From Helicobacter heilmannii (lineage in GTDB: Bacteria > Campylobacterota > Campylobacteria > Campylobacterales > Helicobacteraceae), in NCBI RefSeq assembly GCF_001283065.1, contig NZ_CDMK01000003.1, positions 168,594 to 232,593 of the forward strand: 64,000 bases of DNA. Direction: 5' to 3'. Below are positions 33,399 to 42,925 of this stretch, in pieces (position 1 is the first letter of the stretch; each line of letters opens with the position of its first letter). Under the pieces are notes generated by a model that worked only from the letters and a program-made list of their open reading frames with translations, was not told the DNA's origin and made no database searches. Position numbers and translations under genes: made by a program.

Positions 33399-35765
33399 CT
33401 AGACCAACCTAGGTCTAACCCCCCCCTCGTATTTGATCTCTAGCTCTTCTACGCGTTTTTCTAATTGCGCGATTTTGACCACATGGCGGTTGGGCACTAC
33501 CACCAAGGGAATGTCTTTGAGCTTGCCTTTGACGCGCTTAGGGCCATGGTGATCCCACACGGTAGCGATGAGCTCCTCAGGGTTTTCCTCGCCCCAAGAG
33601 CCATAGTAAAGCAAATCCTTAGGCGGCTCGTCCTTGACATGTTTTTTGATAAATTCATCATAAGGCAAACCTCTTTTAAGGCGGGCCTTTCTCTCTTTAT
33701 CGCGCATCTGCTTGGTGGCATGTGCATCGACTACAAAAGTTTCCTTATCCCAGACCACCTTGTAAATGTTAGAGGCCACATGCTCAGAAATGCGCCCTAC
33801 TTGCAAATCCTCCATGACAAGCTCTGGATCGCGCTCGAGCACATCTCCATAACCCCCGCCACAGCCTTGGGCAATCATATACAGCTCGCCCTCTTGAGAC
33901 CTGTCAAACTGCAAGCCCATGTGATAAGTCGTATAAACCCCCCCTTTGAAAGGGCGTTCATTCATCACCCGCTCCATGGACAGATCAAATTCCTCGGGGT
34001 TTTTCTTGATGATCTCAAAGATGTTGATCCCTTTAACCATCGCTAAGGGGTAAGTAGCGCACCCATACCCTCCAAAGAGCCCGCCCACGCTAGAAAACTT
34101 TGCGCCTGAAGTTACGGTCATAAAGCCCCATTCAGGAGTGTTGCGCGCGGCTACAATCATCTCATAGCCCATCCCTCCGCGGAATTTGCCAAAACCCTGG
34201 TTGTCGCGCACCACGCGCTTGCTGACTAGTTGCAAGAAAGGTACTTCCTCCTCCATCACCTCTTGCTCGCCAATATCGGCCATCGCACAAAACAAAGGAG
34301 CCACCGCATCCTCACCATCTCTAAAGGCCTTCGCCCCCCCGCCCATGCCATTTAAATCCGCGCACAAATTGCCGACCTGTTCGCCATGCTGGGTTTCTCC
34401 GCCCCATAAAAAGTCGTTGATCTGGTTAAACCAGGGCGCAAGCACATTGGCGTACTTGGTGTGCATGGAAAACTGCAACTTGGCATAGGCAATTTGGAGC
34501 GCACTAAAGGCCCTAAAAGAGGCTTGCAAATTCTGCCCATTGGGCGCATCATAGGAACAATCTCCCCAAGTGCCCTCATCGGAGATCACCTCAATAGGAG
34601 AAAACGCGCCAGTGGATCTGGGCAAATCAGGCCACCAATAAGAGAGCACAGCTTGGGCAAAAAAGGCCTTGGTGGAAGCTAGTGGGGAGTTAATGGCGCG
34701 GTTGATGATCTCCTTGCCCGAACCTCTCAAATCTACGGTCATGTGATCACCCTTGACGGTGATCTTACAAGCAAATTTGATCAAAATATTTTCTTTGAGC
34801 GTGGAATCCACAAATTGCTCCACGGTTACCATGCCATCTGGCATGGCCGCAATGCGCCGGCGCACTTCATTTTCCACATCCTCCACGGTCATGCGGATTG
34901 CTCCCACAAAAGCATCAACGCCGTATTCATCGATCATGCGATCCACAATATCCATCACGCGGCGCACCGCCCCCATTTTGACCTTAATATCAGCGAGCAT
35001 CAGCTTTGGATCGCGCGTGGAGTGCTGTAAAAAAGTGAGCAAATCCCGGCGCAACTTGCCCCTCTCTACGATCTTCATGGGACTCCCACGCAAACCATCA
35101 TCAAAGGGGGTTTCAGAGCCGCTAGGCATTCCGCCCGGCTCACACGCCCCATTTTCGCCCTCATGGATGGTTGCGCCCACCCAGGCGATGATCTCGTTGT
35201 TGCGGATCACCGGGGTCAGCATAGATTGATCGGTATTATGCACACAGCCAAAGCGCGCATCGTTGTGGAAAAAGCCATCGCCCTCATGGATGCCCACGGT
35301 AGGCTCGTCTTTCCAATACTTCATGATGTAGCGGATGGGGTGGTGTAACACAGCAGCAAAGGCGATCACGCCCCGATTGGACATGTAACACACATCTCCA
35401 CTTGCGGTATAGACCGCTACAGACAAATCTGCCCACTTGGCTCCGGGTGCTGCGCCCATGCTTTCACACATCTCAAAGGCTTCATCAAGCGATCCACTCA
35501 AACGCCTGCGGATGCGATCGTAGAGTAAGGGATTCCCCCCTTTTTTAAGCACCTCTTCTTCTAGGGGCGTGCGCTTGGCGATGGAATGGTGGCGCATAAT
35601 CTTAGGATCAGGACCCAAAAATAGGGTGGTTTCATTCATAAAATCATCTACCCAGGCCTGTTCTTCTGGAGTTAATCCCTTTTTAGAAGGGTGTTCATGG
35701 TGGCTGTGGGCGTGGGGGTGTTTGTGGGCCTCTATGTGGCTTCCTTGATGGGCTTTGCTTGGCAT
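33399..35765 (-). CDS. acxB: Acetone carboxylase alpha subunit (HyuB-like) with His-rich N-terminus
   Basis: A 788-residue protein of the hydantoinase B/oxoprolinase family. Together with the beta and gamma subunits it carboxylates acetone to acetoacetate, using ATP and bicarbonate. Typical parts are GDFMN-type acidic start region, HNDARFGCVHNTDQSMLTPV (about residue 180), PGGMPSGSETPFDDGLRG, and the GKFRGGMGYEMIV region near residue 535. The first 25 residues contain nine histidines, a metal-binding-looking extension that I do not expect in other alpha subunits. It follows the beta subunit after nine bases. Confidence 0.88.
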   Translation of the reverse strand: MPSKAHQGSHIEAHKHPHAHSHHEHPSKKGLTPEEQAWVDDFMNETTLFLGPDPKIMRHHSIAKRTPLEEEVLKKGGNPLLYDRIRRRLSGSLDEAFEMCESMGAAPGAKWADLSVAVYTASGDVCYMSNRGVIAFAAVLHHPIRYIMKYWKDEPTVGIHEGDGFFHNDARFGCVHNTDQSMLTPVIRNNEIIAWVGATIHEGENGACEPGGMPSGSETPFDDGLRGSPMKIVERGKLRRDLLTFLQHSTRDPKLMLADIKVKMGAVRRVMDIVDRMIDEYGVDAFVGAIRMTVEDVENEVRRRIAAMPDGMVTVEQFVDSTLKENILIKFACKITVKGDHMTVDLRGSGKEIINRAINSPLASTKAFFAQAVLSYWWPDLPRSTGAFSPIEVISDEGTWGDCSYDAPNGQNLQASFRAFSALQIAYAKLQFSMHTKYANVLAPWFNQINDFLWGGETQHGEQVGNLCADLNGMGGGAKAFRDGEDAVAPLFCAMADIGEQEVMEEEVPFLQLVSKRVVRDNQGFGKFRGGMGYEMIVAARNTPEWGFMTVTSGAKFSSVGGLFGGYGCATYPLAMVKGINIFEIIKKNPEEFDLSMERVMNERPFKGGVYTTYHMGLQFDRSQEGELYMIAQGCGGGYGDVLERDPELVMEDLQVGRISEHVASNIYKVVWDKETFVVDAHATKQMRDKERKARLKRGLPYDEFIKKHVKDEPPKDLLYYGSWGEENPEELIATVWDHHGPKRVKGKLKDIPLVVVPNRHVVKIAQLEKRVEELEIKYEGGVRPRLV

Positions 35766-35774
35766 ATTTCCTCC

Positions 35775-37910
35775 TTAAAATGTTTGATCTTTTAAAAGCC
35801 AGACAGCACCTTGAGGTGTGGGTTCTACGCGCCAGTTTTTCTCTACCAAATAGGTCGTGCTCTTAGTGGTGATGATGGCAGGGCCATGGATGACATAGTC
35901 TGCACTCAAAACGCTCTCATCATAAATGGGCGTCTCAATGGGCTCTTTCTCATTGACATAATGCACCTTGCGCACACTTTTAGCGCTGGGAGTTTTTCTC
36001 TTGTGGCTAGAGTAGAGTTCTTTAAAATGCACAACATCGGTCTCAATGAAAGTTGCCACGCGCACGGTCTGCACACGCACGCCTGCCTCAGGAGCTTCTA
36101 CCCCCTTGCCATAACGCTTAGCATAGACATCTGAGAAAGTTCTAATGGCGTGCAAAACATCACCCACATTGCTGATGCGATTCATGTCTAAAACCACCGA
36201 GGTTGTTACCCTCTGGTTGCCATAGCGCATATCCATCTCTAAGCGGTGTTGCACATTAGAAATATCATAACCCTGGCGGCGCAAATCCTCCTTACCACGC
36301 CTCTCTAACTCCTCAATGTATTCGTTTAGGCGATCGTACTCATCAAAGAGTTTGCGCTCGATGGGTTCATAGAGCACGATATAACCGCTTCTCTCGTGGA
36401 TGTGCAAAGGCTTCATGTTGCCCGCACCCAAAGCGGAGAAAACAGAGGCAAAAGGGGGGAAAAGGATTTTACTAATGCCAGCGTGGTAGGCGATCCCGCA
36501 AGCATGCAAAGGACCATTGCCCCCATAGGCAACCATGGTAAACTCATCTACATTGCCCCCATTTTTGCGCAACTCCATTTCAATCCCAATTGCCATTTGC
36601 TCATCAACAGATCGCTTAATGACTTTGGCTACCTCAATCACATCCAAATCCAGTGCATCACAGAGTTTGTCTTCAATGACAAATTTAGAGCGTTTGGGAT
36701 TGAGTTTGATCACCCCATTGGCATAATTATCCGGGTCTAAATAACCCAAAAGCAAGTCCGCATCTGTGACCGTGGGGTTTAGCCCGCCCCGATCATAACA
36801 AGCAGGTCCGGGGTCCGAGCCCGCGCTCTCAGGTCCAATCTTGATGGCTTGGTGGATACGATCGTAAGTGGCAATCGATCCGCCACCCGCCCCTAGGGTG
36901 TTAAGGTGGATCATGGGCAAGGTTACCAGCCAGCGGCAAATCACGGGCTGAAAATCATAGTGCTTGACCCCGCCTTTGGGCAAAATGCCTATGTCAAAGG
37001 AAGTTCCGCCCATGTCCATGCACACCACATTACCAATATCTGTTGTCTCTGAGAGGTGCTGGGAAGCACTCACCCCGCTTACTGGCCCGGAGTGGATGGT
37101 TTGCAGACTATCTGTAGAGTTGCTTTGGGCCATCCCTCCGCTATTGTGGATCACGAGCATGGGCTTGCCATACCCACTATCACGCAAATTAGAACTCAGT
37201 TGGCTGAGCGCATGGAACATGATCTCGTATAAAAAGGCATCAATAATGGTTGTGTTAGCGCGCACATATTCACCCTTGCGCCCGGAGACTTGAGAGCTCA
37301 AAATCACTGGAATTGCGCCTAATTCGTGGGCAGGATATTCCTCTAGAATCGTCTCGAGCACGAGTTGCTCATGGCTAGGGTTTTCTGTGGCATTGGTGAG
37401 CGCAACCACAATCGCTTGCGCGCCATTATCCACCAGATCGCGCACCTGTTTGCGTACATCTTCCTTTTGCAGAGGCACTAAAATCTCGCCCACGCTATCC
37501 ACGCGTTCTTTGACAGATCGCACCATGCGCCTAGGCACAATCGGATCAGGGCGTTGGGCGTTGGGCATGTTGCCCTGCTCGGTAACATCTAGTCCTTCGC
37601 CATAGCCCTTACCTCTTGATAAATGGATGGTATCCTCAAAACCATGCGTAACAATGGCCCCCACCCTTGGACCCTTACCCTCAATGAGCGCATTCGTGCC
37701 CAAAGTGGTCGCATAGCGCACACTATCCACTTCTTTGAGTACCTGCTCTCTAGTGAGCCCCGCGATTTTGCACGCATTGTCCAAGGCGGCATTAAAGCCT
37801 AAAGACAAATTATGGTGGGTGGTTAGGGATTTGGACTCGATGTATTGGCCATCCCACGCAAAAAAGCAATCCGTGAAAGTCCCACCAATATCTACAGAAA
37901 TGCGTTTCAT
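35775..37910 (-). CDS. acxA: Acetone carboxylase beta subunit (HyuA-like)
   Basis: A 711-residue protein of the hydantoinase A/oxoprolinase family, with the ATP-binding acetate kinase-type fold: DIGGTFTDCFF at the N-terminus, ATTLGTNALIEGKGPRVG, VHNSGGMA and DMGGTSFDIG. It is expected to phosphorylate the ketone and bicarbonate in the carboxylase reaction. Length is that of known acetone carboxylase beta subunits. Its start overlaps the gamma subunit gene by four bases and the alpha subunit gene follows. Confidence 0.9.
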   Translation of the reverse strand: MKRISVDIGGTFTDCFFAWDGQYIESKSLTTHHNLSLGFNAALDNACKIAGLTREQVLKEVDSVRYATTLGTNALIEGKGPRVGAIVTHGFEDTIHLSRGKGYGEGLDVTEQGNMPNAQRPDPIVPRRMVRSVKERVDSVGEILVPLQKEDVRKQVRDLVDNGAQAIVVALTNATENPSHEQLVLETILEEYPAHELGAIPVILSSQVSGRKGEYVRANTTIIDAFLYEIMFHALSQLSSNLRDSGYGKPMLVIHNSGGMAQSNSTDSLQTIHSGPVSGVSASQHLSETTDIGNVVCMDMGGTSFDIGILPKGGVKHYDFQPVICRWLVTLPMIHLNTLGAGGGSIATYDRIHQAIKIGPESAGSDPGPACYDRGGLNPTVTDADLLLGYLDPDNYANGVIKLNPKRSKFVIEDKLCDALDLDVIEVAKVIKRSVDEQMAIGIEMELRKNGGNVDEFTMVAYGGNGPLHACGIAYHAGISKILFPPFASVFSALGAGNMKPLHIHERSGYIVLYEPIERKLFDEYDRLNEYIEELERRGKEDLRRQGYDISNVQHRLEMDMRYGNQRVTTSVVLDMNRISNVGDVLHAIRTFSDVYAKRYGKGVEAPEAGVRVQTVRVATFIETDVVHFKELYSSHKRKTPSAKSVRKVHYVNEKEPIETPIYDESVLSADYVIHGPAIITTKSTTYLVEKNWRVEPTPQGAVWLLKDQTF

Positions 37911-38350
37911 GCGCCCCCCTTATCTTGATCAAAATCCTTATCAAAGCGCGCCCGCAAGTCCGCCTGTGCGTTTTCACCCGGGCCATAATGCACGCTAGTT
38001 TCCGGGTCTTGCCCAATTTCCTTCCAACGCCTTTTTAGATCGTCAATATCCCATAGCATGTCTATGGTGGGGGGATAGTGGGGAGGAACATACTCGGTTT
38101 CAATCTGTGTCCCACAAGTGGGGCAATAGTATTCGTAAATACGGCAAAACTTGGGGTCGGGCGAAAAGGTGTATTGGTAGCGTTTGGGGTCTAAAATGGG
38201 CGGATGGATCTCCTCGGGGTTTCTGTCGTAAATGAGAGTGCCCTTTTTGTAAGTATCTCTAGCATCGCCAAAGTCATGCCCACACACACGGCAGAGCCAC
38301 CGCTCGCTGTTTAAATCGATCATCAGGTATTCGGTCATAGGAACGCGCAT
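37907..38350 (-). CDS. acxC: Acetone carboxylase gamma subunit
   Basis: A 147-residue subunit with two cysteine pairs, CRVCGHDFGDARDTYKKG and YYCPTCGTQIETEY, which form a zinc-ribbon-like metal site, and a C-terminal WDIDDLKRRWKEIG segment. The small metal-binding gamma subunit is characteristic of acetone and acetophenone carboxylases. It is encoded before beta and alpha here, with a four-base overlap with beta. Confidence 0.85.
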   Translation of the reverse strand: MRVPMTEYLMIDLNSERWLCRVCGHDFGDARDTYKKGTLIYDRNPEEIHPPILDPKRYQYTFSPDPKFCRIYEYYCPTCGTQIETEYVPPHYPPTIDMLWDIDDLKRRWKEIGQDPETSVHYGPGENAQADLRARFDKDFDQDKGGA

Positions 38351-38359
38351 GTTCTCTCC

Positions 38360-40270
38360 TTATGTTTTCAAGTCTTCTAAAATCAAATCGCCATTATCCG
38401 TTACGGCAAGGCTCCAGCCCTCTGGCACCCTAGCGGTGAAAAAGGGCCCCTCTACAATCGCTGGGCCCTCCATATACGCCCCCATCTCCTGTTTATCAAG
38501 GATCAACACCACCTCTTGGTGCATGCCATCTAAGCCCATGACATTTCTTGTGCCGCTCACTTTGGGCCCGACTTTGCGCTTGGGCAGACTGGCGCGCAGG
38601 CTGGGGTGGGAGAGTTCATAGCGGATATGGTAGGCCAAGATGCGTCTTTGGTCTTTATTGATTTGGGCGGTGTCCTCTAGGGTGGTGCTGTGCGCTTCAG
38701 AGCCATCGGCGTTTTCCACGATCACCCGCCATTCCCCCTTGCAATCTTCAAAGTCATACCCCTCTTGAAACATGTGCCTTTTGGCGCGCTCTTGCATCTG
38801 GGCTTTGATTTTTTCAATCTCGTGTTTGTTTAAGCCCGTGATGTCTCTCTCAAAGGTCTGGGCCACATCCGAGAAGCTGATCCCATAGGCCGAAAACACC
38901 GCGGCAAGTTTGGGCACGATCACGCGCTTAATGCCCGCTTTTTTGGCCGCCAAGCATGCGCTCATAGGCCCCCCACCTCCAAAGGCAGCTAGCACAGTGC
39001 CCTCTTGCACCCTATCTTGCAAACATGTGGCCAATTTTTGTGCGTAGACCTCCTCCATTTTAAACAGCGCCTCCTCTAGTTTCAAGCCTAAAGGCTTGGC
39101 GATCTTTTCACGGATGGCCTGGATTGCGCGCTCCTTATCTAGTCTTTGTTGCCCATTCAGATAGGTATCTGGATCGATGATCCCCAAAGCGACATTGACA
39201 TCCGTGATCGTTGCGTCCGTGCCTCCAAAGCCAAAACAAGCAGGCCCGGGTGCTGCACCCACGCTATCAGGACCCACGCTGATCGCCCCCTTATTGTCCA
39301 CACGAAAAATCGAACCCCCACCCACACCAAAGGATTTGACATCACTGAGCTCAAAGGAGATCTGAATCCCCTCCACACTGCCCCGCCTCTCTGTCTTGAT
39401 TTTATACTGGTGTACCTCCCCAACATCTGAGGTGGTCCCCCCTACATCTACCATCAAGACATGCTCAAAACCATAGGCCTTTGCTAGTGCCTTGGTGCCC
39501 TCAATCCCCCCTCTTGGGCCTGAAGAATAGGTCTTCAACGCCACAGATTTAGCCACCCTTGAGGATGCCCCATCGTTGCGATAAATCAGCAAAGGGTTTC
39601 TAACCTTGTGGGCTTTCAAGCGGTGCTCGGCAGAATACAAAAAGCGCTCCATGGTCGGGTGCAAAAAGCTATTGAGCAAAGCTGACCAAATGCGCCTAAC
39701 TCGACTGGTATCGTTGGTAAACTCCCAAGAAAAGAGCACGGGCACAGAGCCTAGCAAATGCCTAGGGAATTGCAATAAAAAGGTATGTTTGAAGTCCTTT
39801 TCATCGTCCTTATCTTCAATGGCGATGACGAGCCGCTCTGCTCCTTTATTGGTGAGCGTATTTACGGCATTGGCTAAATCCACCTCAAAGTCCTCACCTG
39901 CCAAATTAGCGATCACAAAGACACGATTGCCCACTAGGCTAGCAAGCAATTCTTGTTGTTGTGTGCTCTGAGTGAGCTTCTCTACAAGGGTGGCATCGTT
40001 GGTGATGAGACCTAGTTTAGGACCTTTTCTTTCTACTAAGGCGTTGGTGCCTTGGGTAGAAGAATAGCGGATAAGCTCCGTGCTGTGTAGCAACTTAATA
40101 AACCCATCCTCACCATAAATTTCCTCACTGGCTTTTGTAATGCCCTTAAAAAAGCACTCAGAGAGATCCACAGGGGTGGTAAGGGTTTTGGTGTAGTGCA
40201 CCTCTGAGCCTTGCACCACACAAATATCTGTAAGCGTCCCGCCATTGTCTAGGTTGATGAGGTATTTCAT
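38360..40270 (-). CDS. Second HyuA/oxoprolinase-like subunit in the acetone carboxylase operon
   Basis: A 636-residue paralogue of the beta subunit: NLDNGGTLTDICVVQG at the start, SSTQGTNALVERKGPKLG, IYRNDGASS and DVGGTTSDVG keep the ATP-binding motifs, so it should be functional. It is about 75 residues shorter than the beta subunit. A three-subunit acetone carboxylase does not need it. It could be an additional subunit, as in acetophenone-type carboxylases, or an ATP-dependent enzyme for a related ketone. It lies nine bases before the gamma subunit gene and after scoB. Confidence 0.75.
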   Translation of the reverse strand: MKYLINLDNGGTLTDICVVQGSEVHYTKTLTTPVDLSECFFKGITKASEEIYGEDGFIKLLHSTELIRYSSTQGTNALVERKGPKLGLITNDATLVEKLTQSTQQQELLASLVGNRVFVIANLAGEDFEVDLANAVNTLTNKGAERLVIAIEDKDDEKDFKHTFLLQFPRHLLGSVPVLFSWEFTNDTSRVRRIWSALLNSFLHPTMERFLYSAEHRLKAHKVRNPLLIYRNDGASSRVAKSVALKTYSSGPRGGIEGTKALAKAYGFEHVLMVDVGGTTSDVGEVHQYKIKTERRGSVEGIQISFELSDVKSFGVGGGSIFRVDNKGAISVGPDSVGAAPGPACFGFGGTDATITDVNVALGIIDPDTYLNGQQRLDKERAIQAIREKIAKPLGLKLEEALFKMEEVYAQKLATCLQDRVQEGTVLAAFGGGGPMSACLAAKKAGIKRVIVPKLAAVFSAYGISFSDVAQTFERDITGLNKHEIEKIKAQMQERAKRHMFQEGYDFEDCKGEWRVIVENADGSEAHSTTLEDTAQINKDQRRILAYHIRYELSHPSLRASLPKRKVGPKVSGTRNVMGLDGMHQEVVLILDKQEMGAYMEGPAIVEGPFFTARVPEGWSLAVTDNGDLILEDLKT

Positions 40271-40304
40271 GGGTATCCTTTTTGGTTGATTTGGTGCTTA
40301 AACT

Positions 40305-40922
40305 CTAAGGCAGAGGGGGGTTAGACACCCCAGGGGCTAACTCTAGGGGTACAAACTTGCCTTCTTGGATGACAAACACCCCTAAATTGGTGATGACTTT
40401 TGAGACACACTTGGGTCCTGTGAGCGGTAAGCTACACTCCTTAACCAGTTTCAAATTTCCCTTTTTATCGGTGTGTTGCATGATCACAATCACCTTTTTG
40501 GCACTGGCCACCAGATCCATAGCCCCCCCCATACCTTTGACCAATTTACCCGGCACCATCCAGCTGGCCAAGTCCCCTTGAGCAGAAACCTCCATCGCCC
40601 CCAAGATCGTTAAATCGATGTGCCTCCCTCTAATCATCGCAAAGCTCTCGGCCGAGCTAAAATAACTCGCCCCCACACTAGCGGTGATGGTCTGCTTGCC
40701 CGCATTGATCAAATCCGCATCCACCTGCTCTTTGGTTGGAAAGGGTCCCATGCCCAAGAGGCCGTTTTCGCTCTGCAACATGACCTGTATATTCTTGGGG
40801 ATGAAGTCGGCTACTAGAGTGGGGATACCAATGCCTAAGTTGATGGAGTATCCATCTTTAATATCCTCTACTGCCTTTTGAGCCATCTGCTCGCGGCTCC
40901 AGCCCATACCATTGTAATCCAT
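40305..40922 (-). CDS. scoB: Succinyl-CoA:3-oxoacid CoA-transferase subunit B
   Basis: A 205-residue subunit carrying the catalytic glutamate in SENGLLGMGP (about residues 50-59), where the CoA thioester intermediate forms. The start YSINLGIGIPTLVADFI matches the family. With ScoA it transfers CoA from succinyl-CoA to acetoacetate, the step after acetone carboxylation. It begins directly after the scoA stop. Confidence 0.95.
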   Translation of the reverse strand: MDYNGMGWSREQMAQKAVEDIKDGYSINLGIGIPTLVADFIPKNIQVMLQSENGLLGMGPFPTKEQVDADLINAGKQTITASVGASYFSSAESFAMIRGRHIDLTILGAMEVSAQGDLASWMVPGKLVKGMGGAMDLVASAKKVIVIMQHTDKKGNLKLVKECSLPLTGPKCVSKVITNLGVFVIQEGKFVPLELAPGVSNPPLP

Positions 40923-41618
40923 TCACTCTCCCTTTTTTAGTGTCAGCTGTTCGATACGCTTTTCAAAACACCCCTTGAAAATGCGATCCACATACACCCC
41001 GGGGACATGGATAAAATTAGGATCGAGTGCGCCCAGCTCTACGACCTCTTCTACCTCCACAACGGTAACTTTAGCCGCTTTGGCCATCATAGGATTAAAA
41101 TTCATGGCGGTTTTATTAAAAATTAAATTGCCATAAGTGTCAGCTTTTTGGGCCTTGATAAAGGCAAAATCTGCTCTAAGGGCTCTCTCTAAAATATAAG
41201 TGCGTCCCTCAAATTCCTTATGCTCCTTACCCTCTGCAATGATGGTGCCCACTCCTGTGGGGGTGTAAAAGCCCGGAATGCCAGCCCCTCCAGCTCTAAT
41301 GCGCTCGGCTAGAGTGCCTTGTGGGTTAAATTCCACATCGATCTCGCCGGCTAAAAATTGCTGCTCGAAGGCGGCGTTTTCCCCCACATAGCTGGCGATC
41401 ATCTTTGTAATTTGTTTATTATTGATGAGAAGCCCCAAGCCGAAATCATCTACCCCGGGGTTGTTGGAAATGCAGGTGATGTTTTTCACCCCGCTATGGC
41501 TCAGGGCTAAAATGGCGTTTTCAGGAATGCCACACAACCCAAAGCCTCCGAACATGATGGTCATGCCATCTTGCACGCCCGCAATCGCCTCCTCTATGCT
41601 TTTTACGACTTTATCCAC
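40923..41618 (-). CDS. scoA: Succinyl-CoA:3-oxoacid CoA-transferase subunit A
   Basis: A 231-residue subunit with the glycine-rich [15 protein letters not shown] motif and [15 protein letters not shown] typical of CoA-transferase family I. Works with ScoB on acetoacetate. In H. pylori scoAB and the thiolase gene also stand together near the acetone carboxylase genes. It follows the thiolase gene after eight bases. Confidence 0.95.
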   Translation of the reverse strand: MDKVVKSIEEAIAGVQDGMTIMFGGFGLCGIPENAILALSHSGVKNITCISNNPGVDDFGLGLLINNKQITKMIASYVGENAAFEQQFLAGEIDVEFNPQGTLAERIRAGGAGIPGFYTPTGVGTIIAEGKEHKEFEGRTYILERALRADFAFIKAQKADTYGNLIFNKTAMNFNPMMAKAAKVTVVEVEEVVELGALDPNFIHVPGVYVDRIFKGCFEKRIEQLTLKKGE

Positions 41619-41626
41619 AGGTGGCC

Positions 41627-42802
41627 TTACAGGCGCTCAACAAGGATTGCCAATGCCTCGCCCCCGCCCACACACAAACACGCCACGCCCAAATGTTTAT
41701 CGTAAAAATGTAGGGCATGCACCAAAGTCGTTAAAATCCTAGCCCCGCTGGTGCCAATAGGGTGGCCTAAAGCGATCGCCCCCCCATTGACATTGATTTG
41801 GCTGTCCTTAAGGCCCAAATCTTTTTGGGTCAAAATCCCCACTACCGCAAACGCCTCGCTGATCTCATAGAGATCAATGTCGCCGATTTGTTTATTGTTG
41901 TTTTTTAAAAGCTTTCTAATGGCGGGAGCGGGCGCAGCGGTAAATAAGTGGGGGTCGTGGCTAAAGGATGTGTAATCCACGATCTTGGCTAGGGCTTTAG
42001 TGGAGGTTTCTTTAGATAGGTTGGCAGAGCCTAGCACGAGCATGCTCGCCCCATCGCTGATCTTACTGGAGTTAAAGGCGGTGATGGTGCCCTCGGGATC
42101 AAAGACGGGTTTGAGCTTCAAGCCCTTGTCAAAATTAACTCTAGTGGGCTCTTCATCCGCGCTCACCACGATCTCATCTGTGCGCCCGCGCATGGACACG
42201 CTGAACATCTCGGGTTTAAAGGCGTGGTTTTCAATGGCCCTAAGGGCTTTTTCATAGCTGGCTTTGGCAAAGCTGTCTTGTTCTGCCCGGCTTAGGTGGT
42301 TTAAACGGGCGTAATTTTCAGCAAAGTCGCCCATGCGTGCCTTTTTGTAGGCATCTTGCAAGCCGTCTTTAAGCATACTATCCTCCAAGGCAGTGTCGCC
42401 CATTTTAAAGCCCGCCCGGCTTTTCATGAGCAAATGCGGGGCAAGGCTCATGTTCTCCATGCCCCCCACCATAGACACCCGGCTACGCCCTAAAGCGATC
42501 TCATTTGCCCCGAGCATCACCGCCCTCAAGCTCGACCCGCAAGCCTCATTGACTAGCCAACAGGCGATGGACTTAGGCAAATTCGCCCCTAGGGCGACTT
42601 GTCTAGCGGGAGCTTGTTTTAACCCACTGCTAAGTACATTGCCGACAATGCAACTATCTACAAAGCTGGCATCAAATCCACTTGCAAGCAAGGCCTGCTC
42701 AGCTGCCAAAGCCCCCAACTTTGTGGCAGGAACACTAGAGAGAGTGCCGTTAAAAGACCCAATGGGGGTGCGTTTGGCACTGTAAATATGGACTTCGTGC
42801 AT
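41627..42802 (-). CDS. atoB: Acetyl-CoA acetyltransferase (thiolase)
   Basis: A 391-residue thiolase that splits acetoacetyl-CoA into two acetyl-CoA. The active-site cysteine is in [14 protein letters not shown] (about residue 88), and the C-terminal [20 protein letters not shown] and [11 protein letters not shown] motifs hold the other catalytic residues. The ATG at 42802 has a GAGGAG ribosome site. Longer frames are not conserved. First gene of the minus-strand operon that ends at the small membrane protein near 33.15 kb. Confidence 0.95.
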   Translation of the reverse strand: MHEVHIYSAKRTPIGSFNGTLSSVPATKLGALAAEQALLASGFDASFVDSCIVGNVLSSGLKQAPARQVALGANLPKSIACWLVNEACGSSLRAVMLGANEIALGRSRVSMVGGMENMSLAPHLLMKSRAGFKMGDTALEDSMLKDGLQDAYKKARMGDFAENYARLNHLSRAEQDSFAKASYEKALRAIENHAFKPEMFSVSMRGRTDEIVVSADEEPTRVNFDKGLKLKPVFDPEGTITAFNSSKISDGASMLVLGSANLSKETSTKALAKIVDYTSFSHDPHLFTAAPAPAIRKLLKNNNKQIGDIDLYEISEAFAVVGILTQKDLGLKDSQINVNGGAIALGHPIGTSGARILTTLVHALHFYDKHLGVACLCVGGGEALAILVERL

Positions 42803-42829
42803 GTTTGCTCCTCGTGTTGTTGTGGGGGC

Positions 42830-42835
42830 ATTATC
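42830..42835 (-). promoter_or_regulatory. Possible -10 element of the thiolase-acetone carboxylase operon
   Basis: On the minus strand GATAAT lies 28 bases before the thiolase start. Upstream at 42900-42912 is a small inverted repeat (TTACA, three-base loop, TGTAA), close to the proC stop, that could be a regulator site or a hairpin. Confidence 0.35.
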
Positions 42836-42925
42836 GCACACAAAAAGTCGGCGTTACGCTAACAAAAGACAAAGTTGCGCTCAAAAAAGGCATAAGCGTT
42901 TACATTTTGTAACAGATAGAGGGGG

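Noticed and set aside
33465-34046. A 193-codon plus-strand frame inside the acetone carboxylase alpha gene
   Set aside because: Antisense to a conserved subunit, with no family features.
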